Below, piece after piece: positions 1 to 8,682 of a stretch of DNA of 64,000 bases (its first letter is position 1; the number at the start of each line of letters is the position of its first letter). Both the position numbers and the translations under genes were made by a program. The notes below the pieces were generated by a model that had not been told where the DNA came from, did not search any database, and saw only the letters and a list, made by a program, of their open reading frames with translations. The DNA lies in assembly GCF_024519465.1 (NCBI RefSeq), contig NZ_JALJRW010000019.1:1-64000 (forward strand). Reading direction: 5' to 3'. The stretch is from Stenotrophomonas sp. Ste86. GTDB taxonomy: Bacteria; Pseudomonadota; Gammaproteobacteria; Xanthomonadales; Xanthomonadaceae.

Positions 1-14
1 GTTGCGAGCCGCCT

Positions 15-42
15 ATTATGTCAGGCTTTTCGTTTCCGTCAA
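15..42 (-). promoter_or_regulatory. strong minus-strand promoter, probable rRNA operon promoter
   Basis: Read on the minus strand there is TTGACG (42-37), a 16-nt spacer and CATAAT (20-15), followed by the GC-rich stretch AGGCGGCTCGC typical of stringently controlled promoters. It fires out of the left edge. No gene starts downstream inside the window. From memory, tyrS often lies beside an rRNA operon in xanthomonads, so an rrn P1 promoter is the likely identity; that part is inference. Confidence 0.5.
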
Positions 43-197
43 CACCTTCTTTCGAAGTGGTTGAGGTCCTGATCCTTCGCGGTTGCCGCCTTGCGGTGGC
101 CCCTGCGTCGGGGGAGGGAAAGTATGTCCCCATCCGGGGCGTTTGTGAAGGGGGCAGACGACATTTTTTCACGTCGCCTCCCTCCCATTCATGCTGG

Positions 198-224
198 AAG
201 GGGTCCGGATCGCCCGAACCCCTT
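198..224 (-). terminator. hairpin downstream of tyrS
   Basis: An 11-bp stem (198-208 with 214-224, one G-U pair) closes a 5-nt loop eight bases beyond the tyrS stop. No clear U-tract follows on the minus strand, so termination strength is uncertain. Positions 43-197 hold no gene that I can recognise. Confidence 0.45.
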
Positions 225-231
225 GTGGCGC

Positions 232-1443
232 TTAGGCCCCAACCAGCAGCACGCGGGCAAAGGTGCGCTTGCCGACCTGCAGCAGGCCTTCAAAACCGGG
301 CACGAACACCTGCTGGGCGTCGTCCACGACCTCGCCATCGACCTTCACTGCACGCTCCTTGAGCTTGCGGGAGGCCTCGGAGTTGCTCGGGGTCAGGCCG
401 GCAGCGGTCAACAACGCACCGATACGCAGACCCTCGGTCGGGATCGCCACTTCCTGTAGCGGCAGCAGGGTCACATCGCCCTGCCCGGTCACGGCGGCGT
501 TCCAGCCGGCGATGGCCTGTTCGGCCGCCGCGGCATCGTGGAAGCGGGTGGTCAGCTCGCGCGCCAGGCGCAGCTTGACCTCACGCGGGTTCAGGCCGCC
601 GGCCTGGACCTGCTCGCGCAGGCTCACCGCTTCGGCCTGGCTGATATCAAAGGAAAGCAGCTCGATCCAGCGCCACATCAGGTCGTCACCGATCTTCATG
701 GTCTTGGTGACCATATCGATGGCCGGCTCATTGATCCCGATGTAGTTGTTGAGCGACTTGGACATCTTGGCCACGCCGTCCAGGCCCTCCAGCAGTGGCA
801 TGGTCAGCACGATCTGCGGCTTCTGCCCGTAGTGCTCCTGCAGTCCACGGCCCATCAGCAGGTTGAACTTCTGGTCGGTGCCGCCGAGCTCGACGTCGGC
901 CTCCAGCGCCACCGAGTCGTAACCCTGGACCAGTGGGTAAAGGAACTCATGCAGGGCAATCGACTGCTGGGCGGCATAGCGCTTGGCGAAGTCGTCGCGC
1001 TCAAGCATGCGCGCCACGGTGTGCTGGCCGGCCAGGCGGATCATGTCGGCGGCGGCCATCTTGCCGAACCACTCCGAATTGAAGCGCACTTCGGTCTTCT
1101 CGCGGTCCAGCACCTTGAAGACCTGGTCTTCATAGGTACGCGCGTTGGCCAGCACGTCTTCCTTGGTGAGCGGCTTGCGGGTGACGTTCTTGCCGGACGG
1201 GTCGCCGATCATGCCGGTGAAGTCGCCGATCAGGAAGATGACCTGGTGGCCGAGGTCCTGGAACTGGCGCAGCTTGTTGAGCAGCACGGTGTGGCCCAGG
1301 TGCAGGTCCGGGGCGGTGGGGTCGAAACCAGCCTTGACCCGCAGCGGGCGGCCGCTTTCCAGGCGCTGGCGAAGTTCCTCGGATTTGAGGATTTCGTCGG
1401 CGCCACGACCGATCAGGGCGATGGCTTCTTCAATCGAGGACAC
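232..1443 (-). CDS. tyrS: tyrosyl-tRNA synthetase
   Basis: Cytoplasmic class I aminoacyl-tRNA synthetase that charges tRNA-Tyr with tyrosine using ATP. The 403-residue product carries the HIGH-type motif HLGH at residues 48-51, the class I motif KMSKS near residue 230 and a C-terminal S4-like RNA-binding segment ([16 protein letters not shown]), the architecture of the TyrRS form that uses HLGH. The start is GTG at 1443, with GGGAG seven bases upstream. It is transcribed away from the M23 peptidase gene. No T-box leader is visible, as expected in a gammaproteobacterium. Identification is secure. Confidence 0.97.
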   Translation of the reverse strand: MSSIEEAIALIGRGADEILKSEELRQRLESGRPLRVKAGFDPTAPDLHLGHTVLLNKLRQFQDLGHQVIFLIGDFTGMIGDPSGKNVTRKPLTKEDVLANARTYEDQVFKVLDREKTEVRFNSEWFGKMAAADMIRLAGQHTVARMLERDDFAKRYAAQQSIALHEFLYPLVQGYDSVALEADVELGGTDQKFNLLMGRGLQEHYGQKPQIVLTMPLLEGLDGVAKMSKSLNNYIGINEPAIDMVTKTMKIGDDLMWRWIELLSFDISQAEAVSLREQVQAGGLNPREVKLRLARELTTRFHDAAAAEQAIAGWNAAVTGQGDVTLLPLQEVAIPTEGLRIGALLTAAGLTPSNSEASRKLKERAVKVDGEVVDDAQQVFVPGFEGLLQVGKRTFARVLLVGA

Positions 1444-1534
1444 GTGACAACTCCCGGCAATGCCTTATTTACATGAATGACGTTAAGTACAAGTTAACCG
1501 CATGCGCTTCACAAAAGCCAATAGGCACAAGGGT

Positions 1535-1563
1535 TTGACGCGGTATTTATACCTGTCTATGTT
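1535..1563 (+). promoter_or_regulatory. sigma-70 promoter for the M23 peptidase gene
   Basis: TTGACG (1535-1540), a 17-nt spacer and TATGTT (1558-1563) lie about 50 bases upstream of the ATG at 1612 in the divergent tyrS/peptidase gap. Spacing is ideal; the -10 is a moderate match. Confidence 0.6.
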
Positions 1564-1611
1564 ACCGACGTTTGGGCCCGCGCTCCCGGGCCAGTCAGGA
1601 ACAGACCGACG

Positions 1612-3087
1612 ATGCTCAACTCCGATCAAGGCCGCGCGCGCAAGCAGCGCTTCAAGGAACGTCTCCACGTCCTCCACGACACCGCCCTGCATCGGAAGCT
1701 CAAGCAGCATCTTCCCGCCGCGTTCAACGAGCGCTGGACGCGCCGGCACTGGATGCACGCCAGCCTGTTCGCCACCATCGGCGCGCTGGTGGCCACGATC
1801 GTGCCGGGCTTCTCGCACACCATCGAAACGCCCTACTCCGTCGGCCATTCCACCCTGGCCCTGCCGTTGCCGCCGCTGTCGCTGGAGCGGCAGAAGCAGG
1901 TGCCCGGTGACAGCTGGCAGGTGCTGCGGGTGCAGCGCGGCCAGACCCTGAGCAACCTGTTCGACGAGGCCGGCATTCCGGCCACGGTGATGCACCAGGT
2001 GCTGGAGCACCCCGGCGCGCGCGCGGCGTTGACCAAGCTGCGCCCCGGCGCGGAGATCGCCTTCGACCTGCCGCTGTCCGGCGACCTGCGCACGATCCGC
2101 TTCGACCGCGATGCCGACAACCGCGTCGAGCTGTCGCTGAAGGATGACCAGATCACCGAGAAGGTGATCAAGCGCGAGTCGTCGACCCGCCGCATCGTCG
2201 CCAGCGGCGAGATCACCAGTTCGTTGTATGCGGCCGCGCGGAAGGCCGGGCTGTCGCCGTCGGCGATCGCCACGATGACCGACGATATCTTCAAGTACGA
2301 CATCGACTTCTCCAAGGACCTGCAGCCGGGCGATCGCTTCAGCGTGGTGCTGGATGAAACCTGGCGCGAAGGCGAGAAGGTGGATACCAGCAAGATCCTG
2401 GCGGCGACCTTCACTTCCGGCGGCAAGACCTACAGCGGCTTCCGCTTCGACCGCAACGGCAAGTCCGAGTACTTCGACGTGAGCGGGCGACCGCTGAAGA
2501 AGAGCTTCATCCGCATGCCGATCCCGTTCGCGCGGTTGAGCTCCAGCTTCGGCGCGCGCAAGCACCCGGTGCTGGGCAAGATGCGCATGCACAAGGGCGT
2601 GGACTACGCCGCGCGCACCGGCACCCCGATCATGGCCGCCGGCGATGCGCGCGTGCAGTTTGCCGGTACCCAGCGTGGCTACGGCAACGTGGTGATCCTG
2701 GACCATGGCCGCGGCCACACCACGCTGTACGGGCACATGTCGCGCTTTGGCTCGATCAAGGTCGGCCAGCGCGTGGCCCAGGGCACGGTGATCGGCTATG
2801 TCGGCTCGACCGGCATGGCCACCGGCCCGCACCTGCACTACGAATTCCGCGTCAACGGCGAGCACCGCAATCCGCTGTCGGTGACGATGCCGCCGCCGGA
2901 GCCGCTGCGTGGCAACGAGCTGGCTGCCTTCCGCGCGCAGACCGCGCCGGCGCTGGCGCGCATCCAGGGCATGGAGAAGCTGATCTATGCCGAAGCCAGC
3001 CCGGCCCCGCAGGTGGCCCCGGCCGACACCCAGGCGCAGACCCAGACCGCCAGCGTGGCCAAGCCGGCCAGGCGCAACCGCGGCTGA
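1612..3087 (+). CDS. membrane-anchored M23 peptidoglycan endopeptidase (OapA/LysM-like plus LytM domain)
   Basis: Predicted zinc endopeptidase that cuts peptide cross-links of peptidoglycan in the periplasm, MepM/YebA type. The 491-residue protein has a cytoplasmic basic N-terminus, one membrane segment at about 45-65, an OapA/LysM-like domain at about 95-170 (VLRVQRGQTLSNLFDEAG) and a C-terminal M23 domain. Zinc and catalytic residues are intact: H327 and D331 in HKGVD, and H407/H409 in GPHLHYEF. The extreme C-terminus is Pro/Ala/Gln-rich. It sits just before anmK, so an enzyme that releases wall fragments neighbours one that recycles them. The substrate bond is inferred from the family. Confidence 0.9.
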   Translation: MLNSDQGRARKQRFKERLHVLHDTALHRKLKQHLPAAFNERWTRRHWMHASLFATIGALVATIVPGFSHTIETPYSVGHSTLALPLPPLSLERQKQVPGDSWQVLRVQRGQTLSNLFDEAGIPATVMHQVLEHPGARAALTKLRPGAEIAFDLPLSGDLRTIRFDRDADNRVELSLKDDQITEKVIKRESSTRRIVASGEITSSLYAAARKAGLSPSAIATMTDDIFKYDIDFSKDLQPGDRFSVVLDETWREGEKVDTSKILAATFTSGGKTYSGFRFDRNGKSEYFDVSGRPLKKSFIRMPIPFARLSSSFGARKHPVLGKMRMHKGVDYAARTGTPIMAAGDARVQFAGTQRGYGNVVILDHGRGHTTLYGHMSRFGSIKVGQRVAQGTVIGYVGSTGMATGPHLHYEFRVNGEHRNPLSVTMPPPEPLRGNELAAFRAQTAPALARIQGMEKLIYAEASPAPQVAPADTQAQTQTASVAKPARRNRG

Positions 3088-3131
3088 TCGCGGCGGCCAG
3101 CGCGCGGGTACGTGCGCATTGACGGCGATGA

Positions 3132-3163
3132 CGGGTTGCGCCGAAGCTGGACGCAACCCGCTT
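3132..3163 (+). terminator. hairpin terminator after the M23 peptidase gene
   Basis: A perfect 9-bp stem, CGGGTTGCG (3132-3140) with CGCAACCCG (3152-3160), is followed by CTTT. The short T-run suggests a moderate terminator, or attenuation before anmK 13 bases later. Confidence 0.6.
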
Positions 3164-3175
3164 TGACTGCCTGCC

Positions 3176-4303
3176 ATGACCGCTGTCGTTGATCCGCATA
3201 GCCCGCTCTTCATTGGCTTGATGTCCGGCACCAGCGCCGATGGCATCGATGCCGCGCTGGTGCAGTTTCCCGCCGAGGGCGGCTGCCGCTTCGTGCACGG
3301 CCACACCCACCCGTGGGATCCGGCGCTGCGTGCGGAGCTGATCGCACTCGGCGAAGGCGGCGACATCGCCTCGCTGGATGCGCTGGGCCGGATCGATGCC
3401 GAAGTGGGGCTGCGCTTTGCCGAGGCGGCCAATGCGCTGCTGCGGCTGAGCGGGGTGGATCGTGCCCAGGTGCGCGCGATCGGCTCGCACGGGCAGACCG
3501 TGCGCCACCGGCCGTTGGCCGATCCGGCGTTCACGATGCAGCTGGGCGACGCCAACCGGATCGCCGAGGCCACCGGGATCACCACCGTGGCCGATTTCCG
3601 CCGCCGCGATGTGGCTGCAGGCGGGCACGGCGCACCGCTGATGCCGGCCTTCCACCTGGCGATGCTGGGCACCACCGATGAGGATCGCGCGATTCTCAAC
3701 CTGGGTGGCATCGGCAACCTGACCCTGATTCCCCGCGATGGCGTGCCACGCGGCTTCGACACCGGCCCGGCCAATGCACTGATGGATGCGTGGTGCCAGC
3801 GCCACCGGGGCGTGCCATTCGATGCAGACGGGGCGTTTGCGGCCAGTGGGACCTTCGACGAGGCGTTGCTGGCGCGCTGGCTGGCCGAGCCGTGGTTTGC
3901 GTTGCCGCCGCCGAAGAGTACCGGGCGCGAGCAGTTCCACCTGGACTGGGCCGAGCAGGCACTGGGCGAAGGCGAGCTGGCGGCGGCCGATGTGCAGGCC
4001 ACGCTGATGGAGCTCACGGCGGCGACGGTAGCCAACGCCTTGCTGGCGCACCTGCCCGAGGCGAAGCGGGTGCTGGTGTGCGGCGGTGGGGTGCGTAATT
4101 CACAGCTGCTGCGCCGGTTGGGCGCGCGGTTGCCTGGGGTGGTGATCCAATCCAGTGCGGTGCACGGGTTGGACCCGGATTATCTGGAGGCGATGGGGTT
4201 TGCGTGGCTGGCGCAGCGGACGCTGGACGGCTTGCCGGGGAATCTGCCGAGCGTGAGCGGGGCGCGGGGGCCGCGGATTCTGGGGGCGATACATCCGGCG
4301 TAG
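3176..4303 (+). CDS. anmK: anhydro-N-acetylmuramic acid kinase
   Basis: Converts 1,6-anhydro-MurNAc released during wall turnover to MurNAc-6-phosphate using ATP, a cytoplasmic step of muropeptide recycling. The 375-residue protein has the ASKHA-fold ATP motif [12 protein letters not shown] at the N-terminus, [33 protein letters not shown] and the C-terminal nucleotide-binding VCGGGVRN. Length fits the family. The gene encoding its natural supplier, AmpG permease, lies close by on the opposite strand, so recycling functions cluster here. Confidence 0.96.
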   Translation: MTAVVDPHSPLFIGLMSGTSADGIDAALVQFPAEGGCRFVHGHTHPWDPALRAELIALGEGGDIASLDALGRIDAEVGLRFAEAANALLRLSGVDRAQVRAIGSHGQTVRHRPLADPAFTMQLGDANRIAEATGITTVADFRRRDVAAGGHGAPLMPAFHLAMLGTTDEDRAILNLGGIGNLTLIPRDGVPRGFDTGPANALMDAWCQRHRGVPFDADGAFAASGTFDEALLARWLAEPWFALPPPKSTGREQFHLDWAEQALGEGELAAADVQATLMELTAATVANALLAHLPEAKRVLVCGGGVRNSQLLRRLGARLPGVVIQSSAVHGLDPDYLEAMGFAWLAQRTLDGLPGNLPSVSGARGPRILGAIHPA

Positions 4304-4308
4304 GGGAA

Positions 4309-4350
4309 GAGCAAGAGCAAGGGCAAGGGCAAGAGCAAGAGCAAGAGCAG
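4309..4350 (+). repeat. hexanucleotide tandem repeat (GAGCAA/GGGCAA)7
   Basis: Seven 6-bp units (GAGCAA, GAGCAA, GGGCAA, GGGCAA, GAGCAA, GAGCAA, GAGCAG) begin five bases after the anmK stop. The last unit merges into the following REP palindrome. A simple repeat of this kind is prone to slippage and could serve as a strain-typing locus. Confidence 0.9.
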
Positions 4351-4371
4351 CCGAGCATGGCTCGGCTCTAC
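4347..4371 (+). repeat. REP/SMAG-type palindrome
   Basis: GCAGCCGAGC-ATG-GCTCGGC followed by TCTAC: a short hairpin whose complement begins GTAGAGCCGAG, the GTAG-tipped form known as SMAG in S. maltophilia. It lies between convergent anmK and the small RHH gene. Confidence 0.85.
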
Positions 4372-4384
4372 CGGGGCAAGGGCA

Positions 4385-4401
4385 GCCGAGCCATGCTCGG
4401 C
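4385..4401 (+). repeat. degenerate REP/SMAG palindrome
   Basis: GCCGAGC-CAT-GCTCGGC, a 7-bp stem with a 3-nt loop, 13 bases after the previous element. It lacks the GTAG tip. Confidence 0.75.
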
Positions 4402-4471
4402 AACCGCGCAGCGCGGCGCTATCCGCGCCTGCCGATCCCTCTACGCTCGGGATGGTCGCCAGTGCCCTGCG

Positions 4472-4699
4472 CTACACCCCTTGGGCGTCCGGCAATGCCT
4501 GCAATGCGGCGATGGCATCGGCCAGGGCGTCCACTTCGGGATTCTGGAAGCCGCTGCGTACTTCGAGTTCGCTGGCGAACAGGCCCTGTTCGAGCAGCAC
4601 CACGCAGGTGTGTTCACGGGTCCAGCCGCGCGCGACCGCCACGCGCCGGATGCGTTCGTTCAACAGCGGGTCCAGATCCCGCAGCAGCAGATCGACCAT
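4472..4699 (-). CDS. small ribbon-helix-helix-like protein
   Basis: A 75-residue acidic protein. The first 40 residues (LLLRDLDPLLNERIRRVA, then ARGWTREHTCVVLLEQGL) look like an Arc/FitA-type ribbon-helix-helix: a beta-strand, then two amphipathic helices. It is the third gene after xthA and ampG on the minus strand. I chose ATG at 4699 because GGGGGAG lies four bases upstream. No PIN or other toxin gene is adjacent, so an antitoxin role is unsupported; a DNA-binding or conserved hypothetical role is all I can say. Confidence 0.7.
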   Translation of the reverse strand: MVDLLLRDLDPLLNERIRRVAVARGWTREHTCVVLLEQGLFASELEVRSGFQNPEVDALADAIAALQALPDAQGV

Positions 4700-4781
4700 T
4701 GTTCTCCCCCGTTGGCAAGCACCGCCCCCACGGCACAACGGGGGTGATCATGGCCCAGCGCGGCGCGGCGGGCAACCTGGG

Positions 4782-6152
4782 TCAGGCTGGCGGGGCGTGT
4801 CGGCGCTGCTGACGGATCAACAAGGCACACAGGATCACCACCGGGATGCCGATCAATGCGGTGCCGGTGAAGAACAGCGCATACCCGTCCAGCAGGGTGC
4901 GGCCCTGGGCCAACGATTGCACCGCCCAGCCGGAGAGCCCTTTCAATGCCTTGCCGGGCATCGCATAGAACGAGCTCAGCAAGGCGTACTGGGTGGCGGT
5001 GTAGCCGATGCTGGTCAGGCTGGACATGTAGGCGATCAACGCCGTGCCGGCGAAGCCGCCGGAGATGTTGTCGATGGCCATGGCGATGGCGAAGCTGGTC
5101 GGGTCCGGGCCGACATAGGCCAGCCAGGCAAAGGCGAGGTTGGACGCCGGGCCAAGCACCGCGCCGACCAGCAACGTGGTGAGCACGCCCCAGCGCACCG
5201 ACACCAGGCCGGCCGCGGCGATGCCGATGAAGGTGGCCACCAGCCCGACCGAGCCGCGCACCGCGCCGACGGTCTCTTCGGCCAGGCCCAGATCCACGTA
5301 GAACGGATTGGCCATCGGACCCATGATGAAATCGGCCATGCGATAGACGCTGATGGCCAGCAGGATCAGGATCGCGCCGCTGCGGTGTTCGCGCACGAAG
5401 GCCACGAACGGCCCCACCAGTGCATCGAACAGACCGCGTGGCGTCCACAGCGGGGCGGCCTGGGTCTGCACGGCCAGCTGCGCGCGCGCCGGCTCCCGGG
5501 CCATCACCACCGCCACCACGCCGAGTGCCATCAGGCCGGCCATGATTTCGTAGGACATCTGCCAGCCCACCCGCGCGGCGATCAGCAGGATCAGCGCATC
5601 GGTGACCAGCAGCGCGGTGCGATAGCCCAGCGCGGCCGAGGAGGTCAGCAGGCCGAGCTGTTCACTGTTCTCGGCGATTTCGATGCGCCAGGCATCGATG
5701 ACGATGTCCTGGGTGGCCGAGGCGAAGGCCACCACGGTGGCCATCACCCCGAACACCACCAGGTGCTCCCAGGCGATGCCCAGGAAGACGAAATGGCCGC
5801 CCTTGGGCTGGACCAGCGCCATGCCCACCAGCGCCACGGCCACCACCAGCTGGGACAACAGCATCCAGCCACGGCGGCGGCCGAAGCGCCCCAGCAGCGG
5901 CGCGTTGACCTTGTCCACCAGTGGGGCCCACAGGAACTTCATCGAGTAGGCCAGGCCCACCCACGACAGGAAGCCGATGGTGGTCAGCTCGATGCCTTCC
6001 TTGCGCATCCAGAAGCCGAGCGTGTTGCCGACCAGGTAGATCGGCAGGCCGGAACTGAAGCCCAGCAGCAGCATGGCCAGCACCTTGCGCTGGCGCAGGT
6101 TGGCCAGCACCCGCTGCCACGGGCGACGCGGCTTGACGACCGCTTCGGTCAT
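4782..6152 (-). CDS. ampG: AmpG muropeptide permease (MFS)
   Basis: Inner-membrane importer of GlcNAc-anhydroMurNAc peptides for wall recycling. The 456-residue protein has 12 or more hydrophobic segments, the signature GFSSGLPIYLVGNTLGFWMR near residue 35 and VDKVNAPLLGRFGRRRGW in the first cytoplasmic loop, matching AmpG rather than drug-efflux MFS. Its ATG overlaps the xthA stop (ATGA), showing tight coupling. In Stenotrophomonas AmpG-delivered muropeptides control beta-lactamase induction; that link is family knowledge, not seen here. anmK, the next recycling step, is convergent. Confidence 0.93.
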   Translation of the reverse strand: MTEAVVKPRRPWQRVLANLRQRKVLAMLLLGFSSGLPIYLVGNTLGFWMRKEGIELTTIGFLSWVGLAYSMKFLWAPLVDKVNAPLLGRFGRRRGWMLLSQLVVAVALVGMALVQPKGGHFVFLGIAWEHLVVFGVMATVVAFASATQDIVIDAWRIEIAENSEQLGLLTSSAALGYRTALLVTDALILLIAARVGWQMSYEIMAGLMALGVVAVVMAREPARAQLAVQTQAAPLWTPRGLFDALVGPFVAFVREHRSGAILILLAISVYRMADFIMGPMANPFYVDLGLAEETVGAVRGSVGLVATFIGIAAAGLVSVRWGVLTTLLVGAVLGPASNLAFAWLAYVGPDPTSFAIAMAIDNISGGFAGTALIAYMSSLTSIGYTATQYALLSSFYAMPGKALKGLSGWAVQSLAQGRTLLDGYALFFTGTALIGIPVVILCALLIRQQRRHAPPA

Positions 6153-6949
6153 GGGGCGTAGTCCACCGTGAACGGGGCATGGTCGGAGAAACGCTCATCG
6201 CGGTAGACCGCGCAGCTGCGCAGGCGATCGCGCAGGCCAGGACTGACGAACTGGTAGTCGATGCGCCAGCCGACGTTGTTGGCCCGGGCCGCGCCGCGGT
6301 TGCTCCACCAGGTGTAATCCTGGCCTTCGGGATGCAGCAGGCGGTAGGCGTCGGTCCAGCCCTGGCCGGCGGCGATGTCCAGCGCCTGGCCGGAGTCGGC
6401 GCACTGGCCGTTGAGCCAGTCGCGCTCGGGCGGCAGGCAGCCGGAGTTTTTCTGATTGGACTTCCAGTTCTTGATGTCCAGCGCCGAGCGCACGATGTTC
6501 CAGTCGCCGCACAGGACGTAGTCGCGGCCGCTGGCCAGCCACTCCGCCAGGATCGGGCGCAGCCACTCCATCACTTCGTACTTGAAGCCCTGGCGCAGGT
6601 CGCCCGAACTCCCCGACGGAATATAGAAGGAGACCACGCTGAGGTTGCCGAAGCGGGCCTCGATGTAGCGGCCTTCATCGTCGAACGGGGCCCAGCCCAG
6701 CGAGGTGATGACCTGGTCGGGCTCGCGCTTGCTGTAGATGGCCACGCCGCTGTAGCCCTTCTTGGTGATGGCGTCGCGGTAGAAGCAGTGGTGGCCGTAC
6801 GGACGGAACATCGGGTCGGTCAGCTGGTCTTCCTGGGCCTTGGTTTCCTGGATGCAGAGCACGTCGGCGTCCTGGGCGCGGAACCAGTCGAGGAAGCCTT
6901 TGGTGGCGGCGGAACGGATGCCGTTGGCGTTGAAACTGATGATGCGCAT
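6149..6949 (-). CDS. xthA: exodeoxyribonuclease III
   Basis: AP endonuclease and 3'-5' exonuclease of base-excision repair. The 266-residue protein starts MRIISFNANGIRSA and has the EEP-family residues N7 (FNANGIR), E in IQETKAQ, GDWNIV, the D-W pair of QDYTWWS, WRIDYQFVS and the terminal SDHAPFTVDY. The start is ATG at 6949; codons further upstream stay open but lie outside the conserved family. It heads the xthA-ampG-RHH operon. Confidence 0.95.
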   Translation of the reverse strand: MRIISFNANGIRSAATKGFLDWFRAQDADVLCIQETKAQEDQLTDPMFRPYGHHCFYRDAITKKGYSGVAIYSKREPDQVITSLGWAPFDDEGRYIEARFGNLSVVSFYIPSGSSGDLRQGFKYEVMEWLRPILAEWLASGRDYVLCGDWNIVRSALDIKNWKSNQKNSGCLPPERDWLNGQCADSGQALDIAAGQGWTDAYRLLHPEGQDYTWWSNRGAARANNVGWRIDYQFVSPGLRDRLRSCAVYRDERFSDHAPFTVDYAP

Positions 6950-7144
6950 GCTGACCCGGGTCTGGAGCGGTAACCGGGAAAGCATACCGGGAAGACCCCG
7001 CCACGGCTCGCCGGGATGCGCCGCCGGTGCCAGCCCTTGGGGAGGGCCGGGAAATGCTGCGCGGCGCGGCAGAAGGCGGTTTGAGGGCGAAAAAAGCCCC
7101 CATGCATTAGGATTTGCGGTCCAAATGAATTGAATAGAGTCCTG

Positions 7145-7804
7145 ATGAGCGACCATCGCCACCGTTTCCTGCAACTGGCCCTGACCGCCGACGCCCTGCG
7201 TTTTGGCCAGTTCACCCTCAAGTCGGGCCGCCTGAGCCCCTATTTCTTCAATGCCGGCCGCTTCGATTCGGGCGCGCGCATGGTCCAGCTGGCCGCCTGC
7301 TACGCCGATGCGGTGGAGGCCACCGGGCTGAAGTTCGACGTCGTGTTCGGCCCGGCCTACAAGGGCATCCCGCTGGCCACCGCGACCGCCTGCGAGTTCG
7401 CCCAGCGTGGGCGCGACCTGCCGCTGTCGTTCAACCGCAAGGAAGCCAAGGCCCACGGCGAAGGCGGCAACCTGATCGGCGCAGACATGAATGGCAAGCG
7501 CGTGCTGATCGTCGATGACGTGATCACCGCCGGTACCGCCATCCGCGAGGCGCTGACCATCATCAAGGACGCCGGCGGCACCCCGGCCGGCATCGTGGTG
7601 GCGCTGGATCGCCAGGAGATCGCCTCGGAAAACGACCGCCGCTCAGCGGCCCAGTCGGTGGCCGAAGAGGCCGGGATTCCGGTGGTGGCGGTGGCCACGC
7701 TGGCCGACCTGCTTGATTTTGCCTCCGGAAATCCGGAACTTGTCGGATACCGGCAGCCGCTGGAGGACTATCGGTCCCGCTACGGCAGCCGTCCTACGCG
7801 TTGA
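7145..7804 (+). CDS. pyrE: orotate phosphoribosyltransferase
   Basis: Forms OMP from orotate and PRPP, the fifth step of pyrimidine synthesis. The 219-residue protein carries the family's FTLKSGRLSPYFFNAG near residue 22, the FGPAYKGIPLA hood region, the flexible-loop Lys/His (FNRKEAKAHGEGG) and the PRPP-binding motif VLIVDDVITAGTA. I chose ATG at 7145, which aligns with the family start; an ATG 15 bases upstream is possible. The last codon overlaps a potential TTG start of the next frame. Confidence 0.95.
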   Translation: MSDHRHRFLQLALTADALRFGQFTLKSGRLSPYFFNAGRFDSGARMVQLAACYADAVEATGLKFDVVFGPAYKGIPLATATACEFAQRGRDLPLSFNRKEAKAHGEGGNLIGADMNGKRVLIVDDVITAGTAIREALTIIKDAGGTPAGIVVALDRQEIASENDRRSAAQSVAEEAGIPVVAVATLADLLDFASGNPELVGYRQPLEDYRSRYGSRPTR

Positions 7805-7824
7805 GAGCAGGGGGCTCGCCAACC

Positions 7825-8490
7825 ATGTCCAGCCGGATTGCCACCACCATTCTGATCGGCCTGCTGCTGGCCGCGCCGTCGCTGTCGGCCCAGGCCCAGC
7901 GCGGCAAGAACGAGCCGAAAGCCAAGAAGCTGTACTGCTGGAACAAGGGCGCCGAGCGGATCTGCAGCGATACGCTGCCGCAGGATGCGGTCAACAGCGC
8001 GCGGGAGGAATTCAGCGCGGCCAGCGGGCTGCGACGTGGTGAGGTGGAGCGCACGTTGACCGAGGAAGAGCGCGCGGATGCGGCGGTGGTGGCCGCGCAG
8101 CGCCAGCTCGACCTGGCTGCGGACGAAACCCGCAAGCGCACCGAGCAGGCGATGCTGTCCACCTACGAGAACGAAGATGACCTGCGCCGGGTGTTCATCG
8201 AGCGCACCGGCATCATCGACAACAACGTGCAGACCGCGCGCTACAACGTGGCCAGCCTGCGCGATGCACTGGTGAGCCTGCTGGGCACCGCCGGCGACCG
8301 CGAACTGGCTGGCAAGCCGGTGGCTGAGAAGCAGGCCCAGAGCATCCAGCAGCGCCATGCCGAACTGGTGGCGCAGCGGCGCATGCAGGCCTCCTTCGAA
8401 GCGCAGCGCAAGGCCTTGGATGTGGAGATCGAGGAGACCCTGCAGCGGTATCGGTTGTTGAAGGGCGTGGGGACCGATCCGCGGGCGTGA
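7825..8490 (+). CDS. secreted helical protein of unknown function
   Basis: A 221-residue protein with a signal peptide (hydrophobic TTILIGLLLAAPSLSAQAQ), then a short Cys-containing segment (KKLYCWNKGAERICSD) reminiscent of the DUF4124 start, and from about residue 50 a long charged helix or coiled coil rich in Glu, Arg and Ala. The two cysteines could form a periplasmic disulfide. It begins 20 bases after pyrE, so co-transcription is likely. I do not recognise a function. Confidence 0.8.
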   Translation: MSSRIATTILIGLLLAAPSLSAQAQRGKNEPKAKKLYCWNKGAERICSDTLPQDAVNSAREEFSAASGLRRGEVERTLTEEERADAAVVAAQRQLDLAADETRKRTEQAMLSTYENEDDLRRVFIERTGIIDNNVQTARYNVASLRDALVSLLGTAGDRELAGKPVAEKQAQSIQQRHAELVAQRRMQASFEAQRKALDVEIEETLQRYRLLKGVGTDPRA

Positions 8491-8515
8491 GCTGGCGGAC
8501 GTTGTTGGAGTGAGA

Positions 8516-8539
8516 GGCGGCCGGATGGCCGCCTTTTTT
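8516..8539 (+). terminator. intrinsic terminator
   Basis: GGCGGCC (8516-8522), loop GGAT, GGCCGCC (8527-8533), then six Ts. A textbook terminator ending the pyrE transcript before the kdp operon. Confidence 0.9.
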
Positions 8540-8558
8540 GTGCGCGTGGCCCGGACGG

Positions 8559-8632
8559 GTAGTGCCGGCCGCTGGCCGGCTCGCCGTACATCGGGCCAGG
8601 GTCATGAGGAGCCGGCCAGCGGCCGGCACTAC
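8559..8632 (+). repeat. inverted pair of REP/SMAG palindromes (GTAGTGCCGGC type)
   Basis: GTAGTGCCGGCC-GCT-GGCCGGC (8559-8580) faces its reverse complement at 8611-8632 across a 30-bp spacer. The two can form separate hairpins or one 74-nt cruciform. Confidence 0.85.
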
Positions 8633-8652
8633 CGGAAGGCAGGTCAGCGGGG

Positions 8653-8677
8653 GCAGCCGACCAACGGTCGGCTCTAC
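8653..8677 (+). repeat. REP/SMAG palindrome (CCGACC-AAC-GGTCGG type)
   Basis: GCAGCCGACC-AAC-GGTCGGCTCTAC. It ends five bases before the putative KdpE site, so it insulates or abuts the kdp promoter. Confidence 0.8.
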
Positions 8678-8682
8678 GTTTG

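Noticed and set aside
232-1611. T-box or tRNA-responsive leader at tyrS
   Set aside because: The upstream gap lacks the antiterminator T-box sequence and such leaders are essentially confined to other phyla.
1483-4035. 850-codon open frame on the minus strand opposite the M23 peptidase and anmK genes
   Set aside because: It is a composition artefact of high GC; the plus-strand frames encode well-known proteins with intact motifs.
4472-4699. Type II antitoxin of a toxin-antitoxin operon
   Set aside because: No PIN, RelE or other toxin gene lies on either side; neighbours are ampG and anmK.
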